Source: Bryum argenteum (taxonomy: Eukaryota > Streptophyta > Bryopsida > Bryales > Bryaceae). From it: 64,000 nt of DNA. Numbering within the stretch: the first letter of the stretch is position 1; every line of letters begins with the position of its first letter. The notes under the pieces were generated by a model. It saw nothing but the letters and a program-made list of their open reading frames with translations, made no database searches and had not been told where the DNA came from. Below, piece after piece: positions 10,568-23,166 of this stretch. The stretch lies in contig CM073326.1 in assembly GCA_037043015.1 (NCBI GenBank), positions 9,804,345-9,868,344 on the forward strand, written 5' to 3'. Both the position numbers and the translations under genes were made by a program.

Positions 10568-13500
10568 GTATATGATTTAATATCCACCTAAGGGTTACAA
10601 TAATTCAAGAGAAGTAGAAAACCTGTCTTGAGACCAATGTAAATAAAGTGTTCTTTTGACCTATCCTAGTATTTATGCATGAAAGTCACAATGTTAATGG
10701 TAAAAAGAAGAAGAAGAGAAACTCTAATTTATTTAGAGGCCAATGTGACTAGAGTGTCCGCTCAACTTATCCTTGGATGTATGTCCAGAGGCCATCACAC
10801 CAATGGCAGGACTACTAACCCCTCTAAGGGTGAAGACTATGCTAGTTACTACCTAGCCACTAGTGCCTTAGAGATACCTCACATGGTACACCCAAAGAGC
10901 TATAAGGTACCAAGTAAAGGTGAGTCTTGAGCATTGAGTATTGAGTGGTTATCATAAACTCTTGAGCACTGAACTTAAGATGAATGAGAAATTCACAAAG
11001 TATTATGAATCGACATTAATTTCATGAAAATATAGCTACTTTCCCAAAATCTTACGTTTGGTTGTGACAGCCTATTACCGTGGAAAGAGTAGCCTAAAAC
11101 TATAATTTAATGCACCATGCAAAAGATTAAGCCACAAGTTTAGGAGCCATATTATACAAATAAAGCATTGTAAACTCGCTTACAAATCTGCAATTGATAT
11201 AAGAGGTTTTAATATACGAAGTACACATATATGTTTAGTTTTTCAAGGATATGTTTATAAGTAGTGTAGACTATTGTTATAGAAACATGAGAGTCATGGA
11301 CTCTCTATCACATAGAATATTATGATTGAAATGAACATGTGAGAACTGAATATTTATATTCAATGAACGATTTTTACATAAAGTAAAATCATCTCGTAGA
11401 ATCAACTATCCAAGCTGCTTGTAGCAAGTAGATGAGTTCGTGATAGCTCTAAGTTGGTCCATGCATGAAGGCAAGTGCATACTCGAGTTTGCAATAGTAC
11501 CCAGTAAGAGAACACAAATGCCTACAATTCACCTATTTCTGTTTGTTTCTTGGAGAGGTTGTACTCATCTTAGCAAAGTCAAGGACACGTATAATGTAGA
11601 AAGTTGCTAAAGGAAATACAATAGATGTTATCAGTTGGAGTCGCAAAAGGAAAAATATGAGTTCCATATAAAGAAGAGGGACTATAGTCACTCCAAAAAT
11701 GTTATATTCATTCATGAAAGTTGAACTCCCCCGCTTGTTTATGTGATCAACATCAACATGAAGACCTCAACAAACAACTTTTCCATACCTAGTTAATGCA
11801 TAACTATCAAGATTCTCGGAAATACGAATCTCAAAGAGAAAAATAAGAAGATTCAAAATAGTTCTCAGAAGATTCCTTAATGACAAGGCTTTTCACTACT
11901 CTAGTTGAAATCCAACATCTTGTAGTACAAGAACTTTTTCTCGAAATACATAAGTACCAATCCTTCCATAACGCATCGATAAATGTCATTGTGTTAGAAC
12001 CAAAACTCTGTAAGCTCTAAAGTTTTTTTCCGTAAATTTTCTCCAAGCTAGTATAAATTGGAGCACAAGTTGTTTGACAACTCTTGTTGATTTGTTTCTT
12101 ACATGCCTTTCAAGAAGGGACCAGATTGAGTGTCTTCTCTACATGGACAAGGTGAGGAATTAGAGGTGGTTTGGGAACCCCTTTGTGACCGTTGAGTAGA
12201 GTTTTGTACTATTAGCGATGTCGGAGGAGGAGCGGCATATATTTGGTGAAAGAAAACTATGTTGTCTTGTGTGAAAATCTATGATTTTCAGTTCGATTCT
12301 GTTGTGTAAAATAGGTGTGGCTATGTGCACGTGGTTTGTCTAAGAGGTAGAATTACCAACAATTTTTATTGTGAAGTTTTGTTGTTGAAAAACCTAAACC
12401 TTATGTAACTTTCTATTTTGCTTGCAAATCCTTCAATCTCTTAATCATATGGGTTTTCATTTTGATTATGTCACGCCCATGATTTTTGAGGGGTGACAAA
12501 AAAGAGGATTTGTCTCATGAATTTGGTAGAATGGTGGAAAATATATACCCCTAATATAATTTACAATGACTAAGATCGATGGGAGGTTGAAGTGAACATA
12601 CTTGAGAAGTATGAATCGAAATGTTTTCATAATTTGGTTAAAACACCTCATCACGAGTTGGAGTCCCTATGTTGAAATGCTGGACTTCATTTACCAACAA
12701 ATTCTCCCAAGGCTCCAAAATCTCCTCGACACCTTGTTCTTTTTCCATATCTCATTCGTCATTCAATACCAAGAAGTAGGTTTCTTGACTTGTTGAATCT
12801 TCAATGTTTGCGCATGTCCATATCATCCCACCCTTAGAGGCGAGGCCCTGCTTCCCCGCTCTGTTTTGTGGTGCCGCTCGTCTCGCCTTCTCTAGTAGCT
12901 CTTGCAGGCACTTGAGGTGGGATGCTACCGAAGGCCTTGTTGCCTTGTTGTCCACGCCTACTTAGATCGAACATAGAGTTGTGCTCAATTCGGCTTAGGC
13001 GGAGACAACACTCTACGTTGAGAATTTGGCCAAGGTGCTTTTGTCGGATTTGACCCGCGCTCACTAGTAGAAAATCGACATCAAAAGAAATAAACGTATT
13101 GACTTGACGATAATGAGACAAATTTAAATGTCAGTTTTAATTGTGCCTCTAATAACATCAAAATGAATTATGATATTTGTTACTTTTTCTTAGATTTTAT
13201 TTTTGTTATAATAAGCGTACCACACCCTAATAGATTTGTAAAAGAATTAAAGAAAATACAAATTTAATAATTTATTGTGATGTCATTAGAAGCCTAATTA
13301 AAATATGCACTATGTGTCATTACGATCAAGTCATTACGGCCATCACTTTTAGTGCCATTTTCTACTGATGGCGGCGCCCACATTCTAGCACGCCATGTCA
13401 CAATTGCAGCTACCGTTAAGCTACCTCAATTGCCTAATTGGCTAAAATTCCAACAGAGCATTTGATGCATGATACTCACCATTTGTTCAAACATTGATTT

Positions 13501-15890
13501 GCTTGTCACATTGAAACATTTGCACAATGTTTATTCACGTAGCCAAATGAGTTACAAATTGTAACAACTTTATTATGAAATGTCACTATACATGGAATGA
13601 ACCGACTTGTTTGTGCAAGGAAGATCTTAATCCAATCTAACACTTAATAGCATACTCAATAATACACTCCATTCTGGAGTGAAGATAGCATATATGTATA
13701 TGTGTTGTGTATACAATGAGAGAATACGTCGGCAGTTGTGAGCATCACGGACTGCAACGTTGGGGGATACAGGGGAAACGATTCTCCATGTCTTTGTAAA
13801 ATCTTGTGTGTGAGAAGTACTAATATCTATATATTAAGAATCCATTCTTGTCATCTTCAGGCTCATACTCATGCTTTCATAGTGCAACCTCTCCTTTTCT
13901 AAATTGTGGAGTGTAGATGCCTACGGAGTTAGAATAGACGGTCTCGGCCACTCATCCATCTCGTTTTCATGACAATCGTATTTCTCTTTAGATTTAAAAA
14001 CGTTTAAATTAAGCTTTGAATAACCTCACTCTAGCATGATACATATAATTAAATACCCCGGCTTAGCCCCTTCATCCTCTTCGAAGCCTTCTTGCGGTGG
14101 CGAGGGCGGTGTGGGCGTGCAACTTGGTCTTGATGCTCCAGATTTGTGAAGAAGCTTTGGTGGATTTATTTTGCTCTTCTGCTTTTGCTTGGAATTTTTG
14201 TACGCCATGACATTACTGTACACATAGGCAGCCTCTCCCAAATGAGCAATCATTACAACACGACGGCAAGTGGGCAAGTGGTGGCTTCTTCAAACAATCT
14301 GAACAGGGCGGCATAACAAGCGCTAGAAAACTACTTCATCAAGCAAGCAAATGCAAGTGACGAATCATTTAAAAGAGGATTTATTGATCCAAGCCCGAGC
14401 TGTTCTCCTATGCATACACAGTAAATAAATAATGCACATAATAGTTTATAATCTGACTTATGAATTGAGCACACTTCTTATGAATAAATATACCAAACCA
14501 CATTTGTCGGCTATCTTCTCTATTACTTCAAGTCTTGAATGCATTCTTAAATGAAACCTTTGGCTCATACACTTGCATCATATTTTGGTATAAGTATTTT
14601 ACGCGGTTATAGGTCCATTACAAATTTTTGCATTTACTGCTCAAGAATGGATTGCATATCGCTCATTGCTCATGGCTTAAGACTTAGCACCCTTTTTGGG
14701 AAGGTTTATAAAATGCATATATCCTCCACAATTTCCAAAAAATTACTCTTTCAAAAACTAATCAAGTCTTGTTAAAAGTAATCACAATTTATTCTTTGAT
14801 TGTTAAGGAAGTAAATGGTTAATTTTATTACAAGCTTTTACTTTCATAGCCAAATTTGTTAATTTGGAACTTTTAGATTAAAATGATAAAGCACTTTAAG
14901 CATTCTGAGTTTGAGAATACTCTTGGTCGTTTGGTCTGTGCAGCATGTTTCATCAAGCTTATTAGTCCAAAGTCTTCTCGGTTTGTGTAATTTTGTTTTG
15001 GAATAGTTCATTGATAGTATATTGTTAGAGAATCATCTTTGGTACGAGGGACAATGATTCTTTCGTGACGGCAAACTAGAGATATCTTTGATGTAAGAAT
15101 GGATCCTTCCAAAAGATTAAAAAAAAATTTAAAAAAATTTAAAATTCAAACAAACAAAAATCATGTCATTTTATCTCAAAATTCACAAACTTACTTAACA
15201 AAAAAAATCCACTCTACGTCCAACCAATAATTATATTTCCCATGATACAAACAAAACTAATTTTCAGCTTTGATACAAAAAAGAACTCTACTCTACATAT
15301 TGTGTTAATTTAACCTCTTTTTAAATATTTATTCCTCAACGACTTCCTTTGACTATGAAATTATGTAAATGAAATAATGAAATAATATGTAATAATTTCT
15401 TTTTACTTTCTTCTTTCAGATATCTATCCTTTTGCTTTGCAACTACTCAAAGCATGTAAAATCCTTCTAAATTGCAATCTCAATACATTATTCATATTTA
15501 TTTATATAACAAAGAAGGAAAAATCATATATGACACCCTATCATCCAAGTCAACCTTAACATAATCAATTGCATCATTTCCTAAAATTAGAAAACCATTA
15601 CACCTCCCGTTTGTCACTTGAAATCAGGTGCTCTCAAGGTTTGACCAGACATAATCTGAGATCACTGCTACAGAACCAACCATCCAATCCTTTGAAGATT
15701 CTAATCTCGCCATACGTCACTCAATTTTAATACAAATTATACGAAGTGAGAAGTGAGAATCTTAAGCCACCATGCACAAAAGTCATAATCTCCTGCTCGC
15801 ACGTCTGCTGATATTCAGATCATAACATCCGGTCAAAGGCGGCGCCGAATCAAGTTTACTACAAATACAAGTTCAGATTACACATAATCG
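10568..15890. other. AT-rich intergenic region
   Basis: I see no supported gene in this stretch. A GC-richer patch at 12830-13060 has overlapping short frames without motifs. A short minus-strand frame at 14026-14208 is listed separately as doubtful. The remainder is AT-rich sequence with no repeat structure I can define. Confidence 0.5.
14026..14208 (-). CDS. Doubtful short coding exon
   Basis: An ATG-initiated frame of 60 residues starts with a Lys/Gln-rich stretch (MAYKNSKQKQKSK). A Pro/Thr-rich segment and an acidic EEDEG motif follow. Base composition is more coding-like than its surroundings, and a possible GT donor lies near 14055. I recognise no domain and see no downstream exon. It could be a small gene, a first exon, or chance. 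Confidence 0.15.
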   Translation of the reverse strand: MAYKNSKQKQKSKINPPKLLHKSGASRPSCTPTPPSPPQEGFEEDEGAKPGYLIICIMLE

Positions 15891-15993
15891 GCAGTTGATT
15901 GCTCATTTCGAGCACCATACAGTCGATCGATCAATCTGGATTGCAGTCTCGACCTGGATTGGTTTCGATCTTGAAGAGCAGCATTGTGTGGCG

Positions 15994-17214
15994 ATGGCGA
16001 TGGTGAGGCAAGGAGTTCTATTCGGGCTCATGTGTCTGTTAGCAGTCACAAATGCATGGATGCCACCATCGAAGATTCGGGGGGTGAGCTTGGGGGGATT
16101 GTTCATAGTGGAGCCCTGGTTGATGGGTGACGAGTGGGATTCCATGGGGTGCGGAGGCTTGATCGACGAGTCTTCATGCGTGCAGTCTCTCGGACAAGCC
16201 TCCGCCGACAAGGCCTTTCAGCACCACTGGGGCACATGGATCACACAAGACGACATTCGCCAGATCAAAGCCGCGGGTCTCAACACAATCCGCATCCCTC
16301 TCGGTTTCTGGATGTACGAGCCGCTGGTGTACTCATCTGAACATTTTCCTCGAGGCGCATTCGCCTATCTCCAGTCTCTCTGTTCCATGGCGGCCGCCGC
16401 CGACCTCTACATTGTTCTAGGCCTGCACGCGGCCCCCGGAGGCCAGTCGCCGAACCAGCAGTTCACTGGAAAATCCGTAGACACCGTGGGCTTTTTCACA
16501 TCTGAGAATTACGAGCGCGCGTACAAGTTCCTCGAGTGGCTCACGCGCGTGGTTCATACCGATAGCCACTTCAACCGGGTCGGTATGATTGAAATCCTCA
16601 ATGAACCAGTAACTGAAAATCAGAAGCAACGACAAAGCTTGGGATACGAGTTCTACCCAACGGCGTGGAAGCGAATCCGGGCAGTGGAAGATCAACTCGA
16701 CGTGAGCACGAAAGATCGCCTGCACCTCATGATGATGGACTCGAGATGGTATGGACAAGACGATCCGACTGAAGGACTAAGCGGGATCGATCTTAGCCTC
16801 GCGGCCTACGACAACCACAACTACCGGGCGTTCGACTTCAGTGACAACTGCAAGACATGCGGTGTGCCGGCAACAAGACAGGATTACTTGAAACATTATT
16901 GCAGCGAGGACTTGAGTGGGGAGAATTCCCCATTGATTGTGGGTGAATGGAGCTTGGCAACGTCTAATCCGGATGGCGATCAGTTCAGTATCGACAAGCC
17001 GGATGCGGCGGCTTTTTACCGAAGCTTTTTCGGTGCTCAGATTCGGAGCTACGAGAAGCAGCGTGGGTGGATCTTCTGGACTTGGAAGGTGAATTGGATG
17101 GGTGGACGGGCTGATTTTCGGTGGGGGTACCAGCAAGCCCTCGCCGCCGGCGCCATCCCCGCCTCGGACCCGACGCAGGCCAACAAGCGGGACGTTTGTG
17201 CCAATTTGACGTAG
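15994..17214 (+). CDS. Secreted GH5 glycoside hydrolase, fungal-type endo-beta-1,6-glucanase-like
   Basis: This is an intronless frame of 406 residues. I start it at the ATG at 15994, where a hydrophobic signal peptide begins (MAMVRQGVLFGLMCLLAVTNA); in-frame codons upstream contain no ATG and are not needed. GH5 landmarks are all present: Arg100 (GLNTIRIP), His145 (LGLHAAPGG), the acid/base Glu204 (ILNEP), the DNHNY motif at 273-277, the nucleophile Glu318 (IVGEWSLA) and the aromatic GWIFWTWK at 358-365. The N-terminal SLGGLFIVEPW, the Cys-containing DESSCVQSLGQASADKAFQ block, FPRGAFAYLQSLC and the QQFTGK loop match what I know of fungal endo-beta-1,6-glucanases (subfamily GH5_15) better than plant GH5 mannanases. 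Predicted activity is extracellular hydrolysis of fungal-type beta-1,6-glucan. No introns and isolation in transposon-rich DNA suggest horizontal or retro-mediated acquisition. An exo-beta-1,3-glucanase is the alternative. Confidence 0.85.
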   Translation: MAMVRQGVLFGLMCLLAVTNAWMPPSKIRGVSLGGLFIVEPWLMGDEWDSMGCGGLIDESSCVQSLGQASADKAFQHHWGTWITQDDIRQIKAAGLNTIRIPLGFWMYEPLVYSSEHFPRGAFAYLQSLCSMAAAADLYIVLGLHAAPGGQSPNQQFTGKSVDTVGFFTSENYERAYKFLEWLTRVVHTDSHFNRVGMIEILNEPVTENQKQRQSLGYEFYPTAWKRIRAVEDQLDVSTKDRLHLMMMDSRWYGQDDPTEGLSGIDLSLAAYDNHNYRAFDFSDNCKTCGVPATRQDYLKHYCSEDLSGENSPLIVGEWSLATSNPDGDQFSIDKPDAAAFYRSFFGAQIRSYEKQRGWIFWTWKVNWMGGRADFRWGYQQALAAGAIPASDPTQANKRDVCANLT

Positions 17215-19013
17215 ACGATCCGGTAACGTCAGGTTCTTTGCATTAATTTGGGAGTGTTCCAATTTGATTATTTAGTTTCTTTTTCTTCTGAGGCCTGGGT
17301 TGGTGTATGGATTATCGTAGGTGTCCACAATTCAATCCATACCCTTTGACGTGCATAGCCATAAGATATTTTGTTTTTCATTTTAATTTGTTATTGCTAC
17401 AAGGTAATTCATGTAAATTTTATGCTTGTGATATATTTATTTTTCTCGGATTAAGAATGACAATGGTTAATTGCATAATTCATATCGTGGACACTACAAT
17501 GTAGTGACATGTCAAGTGATTGTAATTATCATACATTGGTGCATATGTGGTTTGAGCATAAGAGTATGCTTGTGTATGCCTTGCCGCCTGAAGTTCTGTA
17601 TATCCAAACAATATATGTGCTAGTTACACAAGGATTGTTAATTAGTGTTACATGAATATTAATGTAGGGGCTTCATGTAGGAAACAATAAAGCACCCCTT
17701 CATTTGCATTTGGAGGGGAATAAAAATATCTCGTAAATATAGTGGGATCATTATTGTAAAACCTACCCCAACCTAGCCGGCAAAGATAGCACATCCACAA
17801 TGACGCCGCTGCAAGAATCCTAATAAACGCAAGAATCCTAATAAGCCTAGGTATGATATAAATTACATATTACTACTTATGTGTTGTGTTACAATGTATG
17901 TGTGAGTTTCATCAAAGTCAATAAATTAACTCAATATATAAAGGTATCATTTGCTGAAAAGAGATAAGCTGATTTTACAACACTGAAACTTTATCTTAAT
18001 ACATCTCAAGATGTATACAATAAAATTTGATAAAAATTGATGGATAGACCAACTAGACTCTAAAAAACAAAACCCTACACTTGGAATCCCCAACACCACA
18101 GTCAAAAAAACTTTGTTCAAGGATTTCAGATATGGTAATTATATGTGGGCAAAGAAGAGATAATGAGTGGATGACCTCAAAAACTTCCCAAACACTGGGA
18201 GGTAGCAACAAAGAAGGAAGGCGCACTCCTCACCTCGGCATGCGCGCCGTTGCGCCCCTCCCTGAGAAAAAGCAAGTTTTCATCTGTCCCCCATTATCGT
18301 AGTCCTCACGGTTGCCGCCACCGCTACATGCCTCCAAAGCCGCACTGACGCTTTCACTTTTCAGTATTTATTGCGCCGTTGAAGCAAGTGGTTCATGCGA
18401 AACGGTCAATTATTGTGCCTCTCAGACGATGTGCTTGCTTCATCACAGCTTTTATTGACCGAGGCCGGAGCGTCGTACACTATGAAAGCAATGAATATAG
18501 AGCCGAGAATTCGGTGCGAGGACTTGGAAGATTCATATTTATAGTGTCCGAAATATACATGCTAATACCTTCATTGAATCTGAATGAGTAAATTAAACTC
18601 CTACTGTCTTATGCTAACCTGTAGACCTGTAGTTTACAAGTGATGAAATTTACACGATGAGCCGTGAAATTTCAGAACGCCGACGGTCCCTGTCAGTCCA
18701 GCAGCATCGATTGATGACTTCGTGCGAGTGGCCCTCTCACAGTTTCAAAAATTTGTGCGAGAATCCATCTCACAGTGTCAAAAATTGCTGCGGAAAAAAT
18801 GCCTCCAATCCACCTCCTGTGAGATGAGCGGCAAATGTTGAATGATGATTGATCGATGGTGGTGCCTTACTTGGCTACTCACCGCCAGTTCCGCCACTAG
18901 TAGGCCTGCCATATTCCAGAGAGGATTCAAATGAGTACTACTCTTATCGCTCGTCTTAGGCAGTCAGTAAGCAGTCAGAGTGAAGGATGGGACGGACGAT
19001 GGAGTGGAGGAGC
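17215..19013. other. Intergenic region between glucanase and phosphate carrier
   Basis: No coding content was recognised. It contains a dispersed repeat at about 17940-18135 (listed separately) and a GC-richer patch near 18230-18500 without motifs. Confidence 0.5.
17940..18135 (+). repeat. Dispersed repeat related to 54160-54345
   Basis: The sequence shares an ordered series of blocks with 54160-54345 in the same orientation: ACTGAAACTTT, ATATCTCAAGAT-like, AATAAAAATTGATGG(A/G)TAGAC, and TCA(G/A)(A)GATATGG. It is probably a fragment of the same transposon family that forms the inverted arms near 51.7-55.3 kb. Confidence 0.55.
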
Positions 19014-20662
19014 TTACAAGCCAATCATGAGCTTGAAGGTGTCGTAGCAAAACCACTGTGCTGCTACCAGGGGTCCGACGATCATGATGCGGAGCGGCAA
19101 ACTTCTGGTGAAAAGGCCTGTAACTCCGATGCGCTTTGCAGCCTGAACGATCATCATGGGTTAGTATGGATCGAGAGCATCCTGAGGGCAACAAGGAGGA
19201 GCGGAGCGGGGCAAAACCTGAAGCACAGAGAGGCCTCTGTCGTTGTTGATAGCGGTAATGAGATTGTCGGCCGGATTCGAGATGAAAGTGCCCGTCACCC
19301 CCGACATGTATCCGGCTACACATGTGATCCCAAGTTGTTCTAGCCTGGAGCACTCCTTCTTGGGCCGTTGAAGCACATCGTTGTAGAGATAATCAACGGA
19401 ATGCTCAAACGTCGAAAACATTAGCATGGCAACTGCATCCACCAAGCAACTAAAAATCAGCACTTCATCTCTTGATCGTACAAAGGACTCCACGACTGTA
19501 CTGACCGAACTCCTATAAAACAATACTTGGGTGATGGCACGAAACCATATAAATTAGAGATGAGAAACTCACATGGAATATTTCGTGCCCACAGTGGCGG
19601 AAGTCCTCTATAAAACCTGAGAAGGCCAAGATACGCAAGGAACAGTTTAGCCATTACGATCCTCATTCGATCATTCAGAAGCAACTCTAATGGAATGAGA
19701 GAAAGCGCTTACCCTGCGAGTCCCTCGCCACGATACATCTGCGGAAAGCCGTCAACAAGGCCCTTAGCTTGACCCATTTGAACACGCACTTTCACGGACT
19801 CAAATGGACACAATGCGACATCGGCAATGATCTGGGCGGACAAGCTGCCAGCGGCGAAGATGGCAGTCTTATTCTCTCTGCAAAACTCCGGACCCGCCAT
19901 GTCCGAGTAGAATTTCTTGAAATACTCGTACAATCCGAACTTGCAGGCTCCCTGCGCTCCGTATCCCACCAGCTTGCTGCCCCACCCTTTCCATAGCCCT
20001 CCCGCTCCTTGCTCTCGATACACCACGCCAAACCCCGACATTACTGATCTGTATTTCAGAGGATCCACCTGCAGTCAACAAATTTCATCAACATTAACAT
20101 CCTTAAACCCTAAACCCTAAAAAGCATAAAGCTCCGAATATCAAAGAAGTAAAGAACTCTCCGATCTTGTCTCCTACTACCCACAACAGACCTCTCTTGA
20201 TCCACGATTGCCTCAGATACTGTTACCCATCATGTCGATTTCATCAAGAGGGGAAACCAAGTGAGCTATGAAAAACTCAGCTCCCGTGATCGCTCAAAGT
20301 TACTTTTGTGCACGTTGAGATGCCATATTCAATCGACTGGATACCCTATAAATCAGCTCTCGTGATCGCTCAAAGTTACACTCTTGTGCACGTTGAGATG
20401 CCATATCCCAGTGAGTTCGATCGACTGGCTACCCTAAATTTATAGAAAGAGGTTCGCTCACCTGCATGTTGACCTTGAGCATGTCGAAGGGGGTGATGAG
20501 AAAATGAATGGAGCCAGCGGACATCATGCCGCCGACAGCACAAGCTGCATAATACTTGCTAGTAAAAAGCTCCAACTTGTTGGCTCTCAACTGTGCTTCC
20601 CATGACGACGACGTTGATGGCTCCACTCCTCGCTCGACTGACAAGCTCGCCTGACAAACCAT
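19014..20662 (-). CDS. Mitochondrial phosphate carrier (PHT3;3/MPT1-like)
   Basis: Five exons join in phase: 20462-20662, 19713-20068, 19573-19616 (only 44 bp), 19218-19432 and 19014-19142. All introns are GT-AG and the product is 314 residues. It has the tripartite mitochondrial carrier layout with PX[DE]XX[KR] signatures PFDMLK and PFESVK; the third repeat has NPAD without a basic residue, as in other phosphate carriers. Diagnostic stretches include GWGSKLVGYGAQGACKFGLY, MFSTFEHSVDYLYNDVLQ, TCVAGYMSGVTGTFISNPAD and GLFTRSLPLRI. TPFDMLKVNMQ is closest to the plant PHT3;3 (MPT1) subgroup rather than PHT3;1/3;2. The expected role is import of phosphate across the inner mitochondrial membrane for ATP synthesis. 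The start ATG at 20662 matches the usual short N-terminus. The third repeat has NLITAI where VV-S-L is typical, a mild divergence. All five exons look functional. Confidence 0.93.
20104..20121 (+). promoter_or_regulatory. Interstitial telo-box pair in PHT3 intron 1
   Basis: Two and a half TAAACCC units occur in tandem inside the first intron of the carrier gene. Telo-boxes (AAACCCTAA) are common in plant 5' regions and bind Myb-like factors. Function here is inference. Confidence 0.4.
20278..20436 (+). repeat. Tandem duplication inside PHT3 intron 1
   Basis: Two units of about 80 bp, each starting with AGCTC(C/T)CGTGATCGCTCAAAG and sharing GCACGTTGAGATGCCATAT and ATCGACTGG, are adjacent. The second copy carries a small insertion. 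Together they account for much of the length of the 393-bp first intron. Confidence 0.75.
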
Positions 20663-21099
20663 CTCGAAATACCACAACTTCTACTTGATAGGGCACTATC
20701 TGCTGACCATCTGTGGCATTGTAGGTAGGGTGCGGGCTCTGATCGATCGTATGAGCCAATTTAGTTTGGGGCTTCCAATGGGAGTGTGTGTCAGTTTGGA
20801 GTGGAGATGCAGGAGTTGGGAGTGGGGGGCAGGGGGAGTGTGGCGTGGCTGCAGGAATGCCATGATCTTTTGGAAGTGGCGGAGTCGCTTCCTGTTTGAA
20901 AGAGTGCGCGTGGCAGGCAGCTGGCCTTCACTTCTAATTCCCGGCCGTGCAGCCATTCTTCCTCTACACGCCAAGGGGCCCGGGCCCTTTCCGACACATG
21001 AGCATTCTCCGATTATAAGGGACGCTTTACATGGGGAGTCAAGGTCAACAGATCTCCAATCCAATTCACTCACATTTTGAGCCTAATTGCCTCCATGTG

Positions 21100-21480
21100 T
21101 CACTTTGAGAACACATTAAACAATTAATAAAGTATGGGCTAATCCCCCCATGTGTAAAGCCCTTGGGGTCGATTTGTAAAAGGAAATACAAGGCCATGAG
21201 GCTGTATTATTAGCTACATTTCATGCTTTTGATTTGTTCACATTAAAATATTATAGTAAAATAATGATTTTGTATTGAAATGAAGAAATGGCCTCTAAGT
21301 CATGAATTGGCTTTCCATTCTTGTATCTCCCAACTTTTGGAGTGTAGGCCGTGTTATAATTTGTCCCCCACCCATTCATTGTAATATAATTTCAGAAATT
21401 TAGGCTTGACTCCCCATGTAAAGCCCTTTAGGCCAATTTCATGAACTTGATACACCTTCAACATACACATTCTCAAGCTT
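21100..21480 (+). repeat. LTR-like region upstream of copia gag
   Basis: It sits directly upstream of a copia gag remnant. The words CCCCATGTGTAAAGCCCTT and CCCCATGTAAAGCCCTT occur near both ends of this stretch. I could not set exact LTR ends or a primer-binding site. Confidence 0.3.
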
Positions 21481-21563
21481 GAATCAAAACTTTTTTGCTT
21501 TCGGTGATTTTTTTTTTTTCAAGCATTTGCTCATTCAGCACAAGGATTTAGTAAACCTAGTAA

Positions 21564-22044
21564 TGGCTTCGAGTTTGAGTTCTATTACTAGAGCTTACCA
21601 CATACCGCCACTTACGGCTTCCAACTACGCAACTTGGAGCATTAAGATCACTAGGCTCTTCATTGGATCTGAATTTTGGTTTGTTGTTGACTGTTCTTAC
21701 TATCGATAACGTTGTAGCTTTCTAAGTCTCGCAAGTTTAAAGATTTAAAAGCTCGATTTGAAATTCTTCTTCATTGTGGAGAGAAGTTACTAATCTTCCT
21801 ATGTCCTCTCACGGCATCTCATGAGATATGGCTTTTGTAAAGCAACTACATGAAAAATCCAACACACCCGGTCAAGTGATTTTACATAAGGAACTCTCTC
21901 ACATGACTATGTCAGATACAGATGATATAATCAACTCCCTTGAAACCTAGCACTCAACTCTTCCAGAAGCAGCAATTGCTAATTGCACCTTTACGAAACT
22001 CCAACAACCCAATGTGCTTTTAGCAGCTCTCCCCGCCTCATGAT
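21564..22044 (+). pseudogene. Ty1/copia gag remnant
   Basis: After an ATG at 21564 the frame reads a typical copia gag N-terminus (PPLTASNYATWSIKITRLF). It stops at about 21709 and then continues in shifted frames with gag-like blocks (DLKARFEILLHCGEKL, GQVILHKELSHM, NVLLAALPAS). Stops and shifts show it is dead. No pol follows; the sequence loses similarity after 22044. Confidence 0.65.
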
Positions 22045-23166
22045 GTTTATTTATCCCCTAAACTACCACGGTGATTTGAGAGCTCCAACACCCAAAACTG
22101 CGATATTCTACCACATTGTTGATTGTGAGGTATGAATTTTTTTTAGAATCTTATGGTGTACTTCCAACCGTATGATCTCAAAGTTGACTACCATATGTAG
22201 CACGTATAAAAATTTCTACCGTTGGATTTTTACCATTTGTGAGATCATAACATCCAAAGTTTGTGCTAAACATTTTTTTGTCTTTGCCCGAAAGACATAG
22301 TTGACTTGTGCAATGGGAAAGGCTATGATCAAATGCCCAACCATCTTGCTCATAATTTTTTACTAATAGCAAATCAAGTTGAGAATGCACACACAAAAAC
22401 TTAGAGTCTCATTCAACTCCATGATCCTTCTCCAAAATTGTTTTGTGGGACAAGGTATAAAACGGGTGTACATGGAAAGGATGGTATGCAATCTCATAGC
22501 TCCAAAAGTTTGTGGAATTTCATGGAAGTGAACCGTGAAAATGTGCATCACAATGATTTGAAAATGTGGGGGAAAAGAAATTTGAAAAATCTTCACATCT
22601 CAATTTACTTTGAATTATGGAAGGAAAAACTCTTCATAATAGGGTTGAAATACAAGGGGCATCCATAGAATGATGGCTTCCTTCCATCCTCCCTCTTACC
22701 CGTTCTGCAAAAATGCAATTAATGTCGCAGTGCCACTGCTATTCCATGTAACAGTTACACTGTTTACACAGTCTGCCATTCCTGCTGGGCCTGCTGGCTC
22801 GGCCGAGTCTGCTGGCTCGCACCGTTTACACCGGTTCCAGCAGGAGCGGTAGGAGCGGCATGAGAAAAGTGCTACGGAGGAAAAGTGGCAAGTGCAGAGT
22901 GATTGAGCGCATTGTAAAAGCGCTTGAAATACGCAATTGGCGAGTGATGTTGTTAATGTCTTTTGGACTATCCGAGAGCATGTTGGGTGTCTTTGCCCTT
23001 GCAGCAGGCTCCCGAGAACGTTGACTACCCGCCAGGACAGGTGATTCGAGTCACGGAGTGAAGCTAAAAAAATCTTGGGGCATGACCCACAGTGAGCGAT
23101 GTAAACGTACCAAGTGCCGAATAGGCGAGGCACCAGTAGAAGGAAAATGTCTGCATCGACGATAAT

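Noticed and set aside
15895..15993. 33-residue upstream extension of the glucanase
   Set aside because: It starts at a TTG rather than an ATG and would put non-hydrophobic residues before an obvious signal peptide. The ATG at 15994 is preferred.
16777..17262. 161-residue minus-strand frame
   Set aside because: Antisense to the C-terminal half of the glucanase, whose catalytic motifs are on the plus strand.
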